From Fusarium oxysporum f. sp. lycopersici 4287 (taxonomy: Eukaryota > Ascomycota > Sordariomycetes > Hypocreales > Nectriaceae), in the NCBI RefSeq assembly GCF_000149955.1, contig NC_030987.1:900003-964002 (forward strand): 64,000 nt of DNA, given 5' to 3'. Position 1 is the first letter of the stretch. The number at the start of each line of letters is the position of its first letter. Below are positions 9,008 to 18,820 of this stretch, piece by piece. Below the pieces are notes generated by a model. It was given only the letters and a program-made list of their open reading frames with translations, was not told the DNA's origin and searched no databases. The translations under genes and the position numbers were made by a program.

Positions 9008-10237
9008 ATGGCAACTTTGAAAGTCCTGATATGCGGAGGCGGTTGTGCCGGACCAGCCTTGGCCTTCTGGCTCACTCGTCTCGGTCATCACGTAACCATC
9101 GTCGAGCGCTTCCCAGCCCTACGCGCAACTGGTGCACAAATCGACTTTCGTGAACAAGGCATTGCAACTCTCAAAGTAATGGGCCTCATGGACGAGATTC
9201 GCGCAAGACTGGTTGACGAAGCAGGCGTTGCTTTCGTCGATACCAATGGAAAGATCTTAGGAACAGTGCTCGCCAATACATCAGGCAAAGGCGCCCAGTC
9301 CATAACTTCTGAATTCGAAATAATGAGAGGAGACGTTGTAAGGATTCTATATAATGCAACGAAGGATGATGTCGAGTATGTTTTCAACAAAACTGTTGAG
9401 AAGTTTGAGCAAGACGATAAGAATGTACTTGCGCACTTCTCTGATGGGACATCGGATACCTTTGATATCCTTGTTGGAGCAGATGGTCAGGGCTCAAGAA
9501 TTCGGAAAGCGATTGAACCAGCGGATGCTCCGGATCCTTACCGAAAACTGGGTATTCACATGGCTTATTATTTCATCCCACGCGAAGAAGGGGATAGTAA
9601 TATCCGCAGGACATATCAAGCTTCACAAGGTCGAATGATATTCCGTCGAACCCACAACTCAACAGAGACTCAAGTTTATCTCATTCTCAAGGACGATTCT
9701 CCTGAAGTCTCCAGTATTCATAGAGGTTCAGTTGAGCAGCAGAAAGAGTTTTGGACACAAAGTTTTCGCGGTGCAGGATGGCAAACAGAGCGTTTCCTGG
9801 AGGGCATGAAGACAACTGAGAACTTTTACTCTCAAGAAGTTGTCCAAGTTCAGACAACTACTTGGCATAAAGGCCGCGTGGTCCTCCTAGGTGACGCAGC
9901 TTACTGCCCCTCTCCGTTCAGCGGTATGGGAACCACACTCGGCTTCATCGGTGCCTATGTGCTAGCGGGTGAGATTCAAAAGAACCCCGAGAACTTGTCC
10001 TTGGCCTTTGAGAACTATGACAAAGTGCTACGACCATTTGTTGACGAGGTTCAGAATATCAAGCTTGGGCTTATCCGGTGGGCTATACCTGATACTCAAT
10101 TGGGTGTTACAATTCTTCAGTGGATTGCATGGTTTGTATGTCTTTTGAGAATTCCTTATCTTATTTCAAGGTTTTCGAGTGAGGAGAAGGCAGGGTGGCC
10201 GTTGCCGAAGTACCCTGCGCTGAAGGTGAGCAAGTGA
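9008..10237 (+). CDS. FAD-dependent monooxygenase (class A flavoprotein, TetX/PHBH-like)
   Basis: A single-exon gene of 409 residues. It has the three signatures of group A flavin monooxygenases. The dinucleotide-binding GGGCAG is at residues 10-15, followed by the ER pair in TIVERFP. The DG motif is in ILVGADGQGSRIRK at about residue 155. The FAD-ribityl GD motif is in VVLLGDAAYCPSPFSG at about residue 295. These enzymes use NAD(P)H and oxygen to hydroxylate aromatic or polyketide-type substrates, often in secondary metabolism or detoxification. The C-terminus carries a hydrophobic stretch (LQWIAWFVCLLRIPYL) that could associate with membrane. It is divergent from the amidase. The substrate cannot be deduced. 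Confidence 0.9.
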   Translation: MATLKVLICGGGCAGPALAFWLTRLGHHVTIVERFPALRATGAQIDFREQGIATLKVMGLMDEIRARLVDEAGVAFVDTNGKILGTVLANTSGKGAQSITSEFEIMRGDVVRILYNATKDDVEYVFNKTVEKFEQDDKNVLAHFSDGTSDTFDILVGADGQGSRIRKAIEPADAPDPYRKLGIHMAYYFIPREEGDSNIRRTYQASQGRMIFRRTHNSTETQVYLILKDDSPEVSSIHRGSVEQQKEFWTQSFRGAGWQTERFLEGMKTTENFYSQEVVQVQTTTWHKGRVVLLGDAAYCPSPFSGMGTTLGFIGAYVLAGEIQKNPENLSLAFENYDKVLRPFVDEVQNIKLGLIRWAIPDTQLGVTILQWIAWFVCLLRIPYLISRFSSEEKAGWPLPKYPALKVSK

Positions 10238-10423
10238 CTTTTGGTGTATCCGCAGCAATACTTAAGGCATTGGAGGTTTAATATGGCATATTAAGCAACT
10301 CTACTCAGTACTCAGTCATGTACAGGATGAGGCTAATGACACTGTGGAAGCTGTCTTCATAACACCAGAATCATGATTTTTAGTTCTAGCAACTCAATTT
10401 ATATTCAATTGACTCAACTACAT

Positions 10424-10797
10424 TTATTGAGGAACCTCAACGTCCTTGCTAGTATCAAGCTCTTCAAATCTTCTCAGGTCCATAGGCTTCTCCAGCAGGG
10501 GAATGACGTAAGGATCGAAAGTCTTCCAGTAAGGGTTCTCAAGATGATACTTCTGGCTCTGCAAAACAATCAGCACATGTCCCCATATTCAATTGACAAG
10601 CTACTTACGCTCTCTTTCTCATAGCGCTCAACGATGGTGAAAGCCCGTCGGTCAGCGGTGGACTGCATGACGTGCCATGAGAGGGTCTCCTTGTCCTGGG
10701 AGTAGACGCGGCTAGCCTCGATAAGCTTGGCGGTGAGCTTCTTGAGGGACTCCTCATCGTCTTTGGCGTAGAGGTGGACAACGATTGTGTAGACCAT
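10424..10797 (-). CDS. Small antibiotic-biosynthesis-monooxygenase (ABM) fold protein
   Basis: Two exons, 10797-10609 and 10558-10424, encode 107 residues; the 50-bp intron is phase 0 (GTAAGT...TTTGCAG). The pattern VYTIVVHLYAK, then LIEASRVY, LSWHVMQS and AFTIVERYEKE is that of a dimeric alpha/beta-barrel ABM domain: beta strand, helix, two strands, then helix. The second exon, HLENPYWKTF, matches the usual helix and tail (xHxxxPYxxxF). Such proteins act as quinol or anthrone oxygenases or as stress-related small enzymes. The gene is convergent with the FAD monooxygenase and might work with it; that is only a positional inference. Confidence 0.8.
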
Positions 10798-12941
10798 TTT
10801 GGCTGATTTGATGTGGATGTGTATGGGGATATGGCTCGTGAGTGTTGAGGAGGGGTTGTTGAGCGTATTGGTTTTATGGTTTCTGCTAGGAAGTGGGGAT
10901 CATGTGATCTCCCCACTGATCGACTGATGCCAACGAGATGCGCGATTACCGCCCTCGAAGTATTGTGCTGGATGAATTGCTCCGATTTATATAGAGTACC
11001 TAAGGCTTGAAGTAGGAACGTAACAGTTTTATACAGTAGCTTCAAAAAGGTGTTGTCAAATTATCTGTTCTAGGGTAAGCGGATGGATTGGGACTTTGAA
11101 AGTGCTATTGCGAATTCTAAACAAATTCTCACATATGTATACACAGGAATCAACAAGATGGCATTTAAAAGTATTGGATCTTATGGCTTCTATAGAATAT
11201 ATTAAGCTGTTGGTTCCTTCGCTCCCTGAGTGCTGATCAATATGTAAAGGTGATTGTAAATTTTCTCATGTTAGGTAGCGAAGATAAAATTAATATTTTA
11301 TCAAGCCAAGCTCAAAGAGTTCCGGTAAGGCTTAGGCATATTCTCACTGTAATTCATAAGTTATAAGTAGCACGCCTGGCATTTCATATCTCGATCTCAA
11401 TCATCTTACCATAGAAATACTAGTCAGTGCTTTGGTGTTTGGAAAATTCATCAACTCATTAGTGCCACATCACCAAACAATGTCGTCATCGCATCTCGCC
11501 AAGACAAGAAAAACACCAGCTGATTTGCGCCCAAAGATTCTCTGGAAACCGTATGGAAGCTTTTCACTAACCTAGTGCGTGCATTGCTCTCATCCCTGTC
11601 CCCTCCGATGGTCGCCCGCCGAGGAAGATCTTTCAAGGATCCACAGGTGCCGCCTCACCGAGACCGTGCATGACTTGACCCACTGGGAGCCTCACGGCAC
11701 TTATCTATCAGTGGGTCAAGAGATCATTCCGCCTTGAATCGGAATTTGATAAGGACAAACAGTGGTTCTTGGTTGCTGGATGCAACCATTCCTCAGACAT
11801 GTTCTTCTGAAATTTGGACATTTCATCTTTTAAGTTTACCAGGAGAATGGATGGCCTTCTCCAGGTCTTTTCTCCAAGTTTCGAATGTGACGTGTAACGG
11901 TGCAGAATGTAACTCGGCCGAGTTGTTGGTTGGTTGATGAGGAGAAAAAGAAAAGGGTCCTCATTTCATTGCAACAACGCACCCGAGCTGAAAAAACAAA
12001 CCTTGTATCGAATGATAGAAACTTGGAATCGCCTCACTAAGACTCAGGGATCGGAAGCTCAACACACGATCCTCGTCCATATTCTGATGAAAAGGAAGTC
12101 TTGGCGAAGGAAGGATTCTCCGATCGTCGTCCCTCCCGGAGCCTCATGACAGATGGATCTAATCATCACGGGAACAAAATCACGGCACGCGAGTCAGGCC
12201 AGGGCTCGGAGTCTTGTAAACTACCGAGTGAGAACTCTTCAGATCGATGTGACGCAAGGCATCATTTATACACAACAGGACTGTCAAAGGTCCACTGTGT
12301 TATCACCATAGAAAAGCGTCTAGCAAGGTACGAAAAATTTAATTTCTGGACCATGTTTTGATAAGTTATAGGAGAGGATCTGCCTTAACACCGAGTTATC
12401 TCGACTCGACGTCATATGTTCTCGGTCCGAGACCCACACCGAGCGGACCGGCGCTCCCGGACACTCCGCTGTCTTAATTGGAACCTCACCTTAAGCCCGA
12501 AAAGGCACCGCCCTATCGAGAATATGAAAATGGCCGCCAAATTTACTATCGCCAATTCTGAATGTCAGATTTCTGAGTAGAATTCCAGAAGAAAAGAATC
12601 GTTCTAGTGTACCTTGCCCCTGGGACTAGTGCAGTGAAATACATCATTTATTGTTCATAGCGAAAAAAAAAACATGAGTCGTGATGGGAAACCCACAGAG
12701 TCTCGGCGGCTTCGTGGTGGTATAGTGGACCGGAATCACGACTCCACACCTCGCAACGACCAAACATGCACGGAAACAGACAACGTGCGATGATAAGACA
12801 AGTGGGAAGACGAGACAATCGATGTCATCATACTGGGCCAGACGAAATGATGCTCCAAAACTCTTTTATATCTCTTATCTCTCGCTCTTGAGTCAACCTC
12901 CCCTCTAACAGCACGCTCTCTCCTTATCACACCTACCCATC
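10798..12941. other. Intergenic region of about 2.1 kb, no gene recognised
   Basis: I see only short open frames without family resemblance. The last 500 bp are the promoter of the MFS gene. They contain an 11-bp palindrome CTCGGTCCGAG at 12421-12431 and further CGG/CCG triplets to about 12468, which may be zinc-cluster half-sites. A run of nine A occurs near 12664-12672. Confidence 0.5.
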
Positions 12942-14768
12942 ATGTCTAATTATATCCCATCTTTCTCTGCGCCTAATTCAAGGCCCGGGTCCCCTCTACC
13001 TTTGGGGTCACCGTCTGCTTCAAGACCTACGAGCTTCTACGCCAATTCTAGAGCGAATTCGTTCGTGGGCACGAGACGAAACTCTGCTGTTCCTCCGACC
13101 TCGAGAAAGAACTCTGTTGCTGCTCCTTCGAGGAAGAATTCTACTGCTCCCCCTTCAAGAAGAAACAGTGAGGACAAGGGTGCTTCGGATCCTGAGTCTA
13201 CGGACCTTGAGGTTCTGAAGAATGAGAAGGGCGAACCCCTTGCTGGGCGTATCGTCGGTGGTAAATATGTCGATCCAAGCAATGAATCCGTCGACCCTGA
13301 GTTTGGGGCTATTAAAACGGTCGATATCGATATGCCTCTTACCCTGACGGAACTTGTTAATGAGAAGGGCAAGGAATACATCGTGCTTGGTTTTGCGACT
13401 GGCGATAAGGAGAACCCGTTTAACTGGAATCCTTGGTATAAGCGATCTATCTCAACTATTCTCAACTTGATGACCCTGTTCATCGGTCTTGCTACTACGG
13501 CCTACAGCTCGGGTATTGCTAGCATGTGCAAGGACCTCGATGCTCCTAACATCAAGGGTCAATTGGGTCTTTTTACTTTCAACATCAGCTGTGCTGTCGC
13601 ACCCATGGTGCTAGCTCCCTTCTGTGAGTTGGTCGGTCGCAAGGTCGTCTATGCCAGTTCATTTCTGTGCTTCTCACTCCTCTTCATCGGCCTCGCTCTC
13701 GCCAAGGACATCGACACCATCATTGGCCTTCGACTCCTCCTCGGTCTTTTCGGCTGCGTCGGTACTATTCTTGTCGGCGGTACCTTCGATGATATGTACG
13801 AGCCTCACCACCGAAGTCGACCTATGGCTATGTTCAGCTGGGTCGCTATTTTCGGAACTGTCGCCGCTCCCATCTACGCTGGTTTCATTGACCAGGCTAT
13901 TGGATGGCGATGGATCGAGGGTATTCAGGGCATTGCTAATGTTCCTCTGCTCCTTGTTATCTTCTTCTACTTCCCTGAGACCCGTGGTGGTGTCGCCCTT
14001 CATAAGCGAGCCAAGGCTCTTCGACAAGCTACTGGTGATGAGCGCTACGTCTCTGCTGGCGATATCCTGACTCCCAGTCTTCAGGCTATGCTTAAGGCTA
14101 GTTCCGTCAAGGCTATTCACATGTTGGTTACCGAGCCTGTCGTCTTCGCCTTCGGTCTCTGGATCGCCTTCTGCTGGGCTGTTGTCTTCCTCTTCCTTTC
14201 CGTTATCCCCATCACCTTCCAGGAGCACCATGGCTGGGGCGAAGGTGTCAGCGGTCTTCCTTACATCTCTCTCTGCATCGGTACTACTCTTGGCTGGTTG
14301 GCTCATCACCTCCAGATGCGCAAGTTTGACCGTCTTGTCGCCGACCCCAACATCAAGGTCACTCCCGAAGCCCGTCTGTACGGCGCCATGTACGGAGCCG
14401 TCTTCCTCCCCATTGGTCTCTTCATCTACAGCTTCACCCAATATTCTCATGTATCTTGGGTTGGCCCCGCCATTGGTCTTGCTCCTATTGCCTTTGGTAT
14501 CTACTTCGTTTTCGAGAGTACCTACAGTTATACCGCTGATTGCTATGGTGAGAGCTCTTCTTCTGCCATTGCTGGTCAAGGTCTTATGCGAAACACTCTT
14601 GGCGCTGTTACGCCTTTGTTCGCCAATGCTTTCTTCCATAATGTCGGAAGTCAGTATGCTGGTCTCATTCTTGCCTTGTTTGGTACTGTACTGAGCTTGA
14701 TTCCTTTCGTCATGTTTAAGTATGGATATAAGCTCCGAGCTCGCAGCAAGCTGGCTATTGAGATGTAA
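12942..14768 (+). CDS. DHA1-family MFS transporter (polyamine/drug:H+ antiporter type)
   Basis: An intronless gene of 608 residues. A hydrophilic N-terminus of about 170 residues precedes 12 membrane segments. DHA1 signatures are visible: FCELVGRKVVY after helix 2 (motif A-like), LRLLLGLFGCVG and YFPETRGG in the central region. Fungal relatives export polyamines, azoles, mycotoxins or other amphipathic compounds at the plasma membrane. The N-terminus contains five R-x-N-S repeats, ending at S40, S48, S58, S67 and S76, which look like basophilic-kinase sites. Codon usage is strongly C-biased at the third position, suggesting good expression; this bias also creates a long antisense open frame with no meaning. 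The substrate is unknown. Confidence 0.92.
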   Translation: MSNYIPSFSAPNSRPGSPLPLGSPSASRPTSFYANSRANSFVGTRRNSAVPPTSRKNSVAAPSRKNSTAPPSRRNSEDKGASDPESTDLEVLKNEKGEPLAGRIVGGKYVDPSNESVDPEFGAIKTVDIDMPLTLTELVNEKGKEYIVLGFATGDKENPFNWNPWYKRSISTILNLMTLFIGLATTAYSSGIASMCKDLDAPNIKGQLGLFTFNISCAVAPMVLAPFCELVGRKVVYASSFLCFSLLFIGLALAKDIDTIIGLRLLLGLFGCVGTILVGGTFDDMYEPHHRSRPMAMFSWVAIFGTVAAPIYAGFIDQAIGWRWIEGIQGIANVPLLLVIFFYFPETRGGVALHKRAKALRQATGDERYVSAGDILTPSLQAMLKASSVKAIHMLVTEPVVFAFGLWIAFCWAVVFLFLSVIPITFQEHHGWGEGVSGLPYISLCIGTTLGWLAHHLQMRKFDRLVADPNIKVTPEARLYGAMYGAVFLPIGLFIYSFTQYSHVSWVGPAIGLAPIAFGIYFVFESTYSYTADCYGESSSSAIAGQGLMRNTLGAVTPLFANAFFHNVGSQYAGLILALFGTVLSLIPFVMFKYGYKLRARSKLAIEM

Positions 14769-15090
14769 TTCTGCATGTATGATAGAGAATTCGTCAATGA
14801 TTTGGAATGAAATAAGAAATAGATAGCATTGAACTATAGAATATTTGTTAATGGGACTGAATACATGAGCTTTATATAGCTTGAAGACATGTGAATGAAG
14901 AATTAGAAAGCCTTATTGCGACAAAAAGCGATTATAAGTAGGTAGCTTGGTAGTGATGGCGAAGAAAGAGTCTAGGAGAGGCAGGGATTTGTTTGTATGC
15001 AAAGTTTGTTTTTGAGTACGCAATAAGTATATAAGTCTGTCTGCAATTGTTTCCTCCAACAACAACACGAGGCATCGCCTCAAATCACCA

Positions 15091-15162
15091 GCGACCGTGG
15101 TGTAGTGGTTAGCATTAACGCCTTCCAAGCGTTAGAGAGGGGTTCGATTCCCCTCGGTCGCA
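15091..15162 (+). tRNA. tRNA-Gly (anticodon TCC)
   Basis: The sequence folds as a full cloverleaf. The acceptor stem GCGACCG pairs with CGGTCGC, the anticodon stem AACGC pairs with GCGTT around loop CTTCCAA (anticodon TCC, glycine), and the T stem AGGGG pairs with CCCCT around TTCGATT. The discriminator is A at 15162. There is no intron. A run of five T at 15163-15167 is a pol III terminator. Confidence 0.95.
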
Positions 15163-15224
15163 TTTTTGGTTCCAATCTGTCTACCCCTGTAAGATGTATT
15201 ACCCCTGTCCACCTAGTGATAGTG

Positions 15225-15460
15225 CCTTGTTAGTCCACACCAGAAAACCGCTCGCTGCAGCAATTATTTATAATTATATTAATACTACTTATTCTTATTG
15301 TTTTATTTTTTTCTTTATTAATTACATAAACTTATTTCTCTAATTATAGACAACTGTTATTTAAGTTACTTAACACCCTGATCTACGAGGTCTTGCATCC
15401 TTAAGTAGTTAACTGAAAGCACTATTTATGCTTATAATATTTATTCTATAAAATTTCCCC
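15225..15460. other. AT-rich tract next to truncated P450
   Basis: From about 15260 the sequence is strikingly AT-rich, with TTATTTATAATTATATTAA-like runs and a TTTTATTTTTTTC tract, unlike the surrounding DNA. It starts shortly after the tRNA-Gly and ends where the broken P450 begins. It may be the remnant of a mutated mobile element or of RIP-type decay. I see no terminal repeats or coding remnant to prove this. Confidence 0.4.
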
Positions 15461-16703
15461 CTAATGCTGCCAGCCAAACATAACGCCTGTAAATCGCAAT
15501 TGAACATCCTGAAGCAGTCTCTTTTGAGCAGACCACTGATCGCCATCTAACAATTCACTCACCTTTGCTATCAACCAACCCAACCTTCTCATCCTCAACA
15601 TCCATAAATTCCTTCTCACATGACTGTCTTCATCGCCATCCTGGTCATTGGCCATCTCATATACCGCTGGTCGGTGATTAGACTGCTGGTGGTCGGCTTG
15701 AAGGTCTCGATCCTGTAACTTAAGACTGTCAAGCAGCTTCGCACAAATGTCGATGAGAAGGATGGCATTCCGTGATTGAGAAGAGTGACCTTTCCAAGCA
15801 TAGGGAAGTGCTTGATGAGACTGAAGCTATGGGGCAGAGCGACCATTAAATCGACGAGTGCCTCTTTTCCTTGGGTACAGTTCATGTCTTTTCCGAAGCA
15901 AGGCTTCATAACGATATCCATCTAATCCTCTTATCAGCATGCTTTCTTTCAACTCTTGTTGGGATGTCGTACAGCAAAGTTTGACTCAAGTCGTTTCAAG
16001 CTCACAGGCTTCCCGGTTTCATACGAGTCTCCAATCTTCTTAAGAGCACCTTTGATGATCTGTAGAGCCAGAGGCGAAAAGTCTTTGATGGCGCGGGGTG
16101 AGAACATAGGGTTGACAATGCCGCGGCGCACTTTGCGTGCGGCTGGATCCATGATAAATGGCAGGGCGTCGAGCTCCCTGGCGAATCTGAACATAGCAGG
16201 CTCCTTGAAAAACTTGTTACCAGTAGAGTAGACCCTTGGCAAACCATAATGGTAAGTGGTGCATCACGGTTACTTGAGGGTTTGCGTACTCACTTGTGAT
16301 AGAAGTTTGGGTCGTTGATATGCACCCTGTTGGGACTCATTCGGACAATTGGGCCTGAGTTCCTATTAGTAACCAAATCACATACACCGGGGCGCTGTTA
16401 CTTACCATATCTCTCGTGAAGTCGAGGATAGTCCTTGATGTAGTGGCCATCGAGAATGACGTCCTGGTAGAACTCATACCAGCTAGTAGCCGCTGCAACC
16501 TTAGGCCCTGGGACATTTCTAAGGGGATGCAAAAAGAGACGATAAAATACAAGGCATAGCCAATAAAACCCAAAGACTCCGAAGGCTACAGCGGTATAGT
16601 AAAGGATGTTCTACGAAGTGGAAGTGGTTGCCCAGCCATGTGCTGATAGGAAGCCAGTGTTGAACATGGCCTCACGCGGAATGATGAGCTTGATGGAAGA
16701 CAT
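15461..16703 (-). pseudogene. Cytochrome P450, 3'-truncated pseudogene
   Basis: Reading the minus strand from the ATG at 16703 gives a P450 N-terminus: membrane anchor, then YRLFLHPLRNVPGPK, HERYGPIVRMSPNRVHI, YSTGNKFFKEPAMFR and VNPMFSPRAIKDFSPL. Introns with normal signals can be placed between these blocks, including one whose removal joins SNFA to MDIVMKPCFGKDMN. The gene is broken. There is a TAG in frame at codon 31 after ATTSTS. A frame change is needed around 15740-15790, and similarity stops before the I-helix. The ExxR motif and the heme-binding cysteine loop are absent. It is divergent from the neighbouring terpene synthase, so it was probably its tailoring oxidase (inference). Confidence 0.8.
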
Positions 16704-16814
16704 GGTGAAGGTATATTGAGGAGGATAGCTTTGACTTTCTCATCTACCAGTTTAATTTCAGGTCTTTTTAAACAAGACCGTCTATTGTACAAAGCCAGTG
16801 GTCAAGTCTTCAAT

Positions 16815-16831
16815 CGGGGAGGTGTCTCCCG
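16815..16831. promoter_or_regulatory. CGG-N11-CCG near-palindrome between P450 relic and terpene synthase
   Basis: The 17 bases CGGGGAGGTGTCTCCCG are a near-perfect inverted repeat with CGG and CCG ends 11 bp apart, the Gal4-type geometry of zinc-cluster proteins. It lies 112 bp before the P450 relic ATG and about 255 bp before the terpene synthase ATG. Confidence 0.35.
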
Positions 16832-17087
16832 AATGGGCAATTTTCCAGCTCCGTAGGGTGCCGCGTTGCAGATCGTTGGCTGATAAAGAGCGGGTTATCC
16901 CAAAATGGTATCTTTTCGTACTTATACTCCCAAGACTGCTATGGTATATGAGAGGAGGCTAATGCTCAATCTTTTGTTATAGTGGTATATTTAAAGTCGA
17001 CATGCATCGCGTGCTGAAGATGAGCAGACCACTACAAACTCATCATCCGCCTTGACTAGCTATACGGTATATTTCAACTTTAACACA

Positions 17088-18348
17088 ATGATTGCGACTA
17101 TAAACGGAGACACAAAGGTCAATGGAAGGAGCCATCCGACCGAAGTCCGCATTCCTGACATGTTTGGTTCAATAATGTCTGCAACGCCTATGGTGAACCC
17201 TCACCACTTCAAAGTCAAAGCAGCTGCCGATGCCTTTATCGCCGAGTAAGTCAAGCCTCCTCACTTGGAAGGACTTCAAGTTCTCTGATCACAATCTAGT
17301 TATTTGAAGATGGAGAAACATGAAGCAGAAAAGAACCGAAAGGCCGACTTCTGTTTCTGCGCCTCGGCCATGGCTTCTCATGCAGATGCAGAAGCACTTA
17401 GGACCATGGTTGACTGGCTGAACTGGGTACGCAACAGGATATCCTGACACTCCAAAGTTTCAGGGCACCGACTGACGTAGATCATTAGATCTTCTACTTT
17501 GACGAGGGTCAACTTGACCGAGACCCAGTAGCCGCAGAGAAAGAGATCCGACACACACTTGCTGTTCTAGAAGACGGTACTGAGACTCCAGATAGAGAGC
17601 AATATCCCATGCGATATTTGTTCCGTACCATTTGGGACCGAGTTAAGAAGGCTGGTCTTCCTAAAGAACTGCTTTATGGAGCTCTACTAATTGCCTCTGT
17701 ATACAGAGTGCTTCTCCTGATGTTCAAACGCAGTTCAAGATCACGCATAAGCGATACTTGGATGGTCTTTTACACCAGGTGGAGGCGACACGCGATGGAG
17801 ATGGTCAACCTCGAACGGAGGAGGACTACATCAGAATGCGGAGGAGGACTGTTGGTGGATATCCATGCATCAGTCTCATTGCGTGAGTCTTGACCCAATT
17901 ATTCATGTCTAGCTGAAGTTAACGATGCTCTTGACAGCTATGCCCACAATGTAAACTTGTCGCAGGAGGCATTTGAGCACCCTTCTGTTCAGGAATGCAT
18001 AGCTGTAGGCTGTGAACTCGCCTGGATGTAAGTGACATACACTCTCCCTCCATGAGATCTCTGCTAACACAACGCAGCCACATCGACATCGTCTCGTACA
18101 AGGAAGACGTCAAGTCAGGTATCGAGCACAACTTTGTCACAGTCCTAAAAAAGAATGGCTTCACCACTCAGCAAGCCATGGATAGAGCTGGTGAGCTTCA
18201 GGATGAGTGTTATCGCCGATGGTACCTTGCGCTGGCCAGCATGCCAGTTTGGGGAGAAGAAACTGATCGTGAAGTGTTGAGATATATCAAGGCATGCCAT
18301 AGCTTTCCTCTCGGTGACTTACTTTGGAGTTTCCAGACTGGTCGGTAG
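17088..18348 (+). CDS. Class I terpene synthase, probably inactive: premature stop in the C-terminal RY motif
   Basis: Exons are 17088-17245, 17300-17426, 17489-17641, 17707-17882, 17938-18027 and 18078-18348 (324 residues). The family cyclises prenyl diphosphates, usually farnesyl diphosphate, with Mg2+. The aspartate-rich motif DEGQLD is at residues 100-105. The second metal motif reads IDIVSYKED (237-245), where the consensus is N-D-x-x-S-x-x-x-E, so the first ligand is Ile (codon ATC, one change from AAC) and the last is Asp. The frame ends at LLWSFQTGR followed by TAG (18346-18348). Reading on gives LGATEGYKLHETKVLDLS and a natural TAA at 18424-18426, so TAG replaces the tyrosine of the conserved W-x5-RY motif. 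This looks like a recently inactivated gene. Confidence 0.85.
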
Positions 18349-18820
18349 TTGGGAGCCACGGAGGGATACAAGCTGCATGAGACGAAGGTTTTGGATCTGT
18401 CGGACCTGGAGCCTATTGCTGCGTAAACAATTCCTACAATGGGAGGCTGCGATCTTATGTTTTCGCGTGGTATTGGGTCGTTGAGGAGCAAACGAGGGGC
18501 TTTCTTTGAGTAAGATAGCATATGAGATTACAAATTGGCCTTTGCGACATCGGTGCCTCGTCATATACTTCACAAATGACATTATCAGCTATCTCAAGGA
18601 GATATTTAATTGACATTGGCTGCTTTAATCAGTACGTCTTGTAAATAGGGAATTAGTGGGGAATAAGATGGCGTGCTCGAATCAGTGTCGGAGTTCACCC
18701 GATCAGTTACACTTGGGGTAAGACTCAATTGAGATACAATGGCTTGAATTAGTGATATTCATCTACTTAAAATGCTTTCATTTCTTTCAATTGAAATAAC
18801 TTCAAAGCTCTAGGTTAATC

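Noticed and set aside
13674..14639. 321-codon open frame antisense to the DHA1 MFS gene
   Set aside because: It is the mirror of a gene with strong third-position bias; composition is low-complexity acidic and no family is recognised.
14913..15128. 71-codon minus-strand frame overlapping the tRNA
   Set aside because: Overlaps a clear tRNA gene and has no protein signature.
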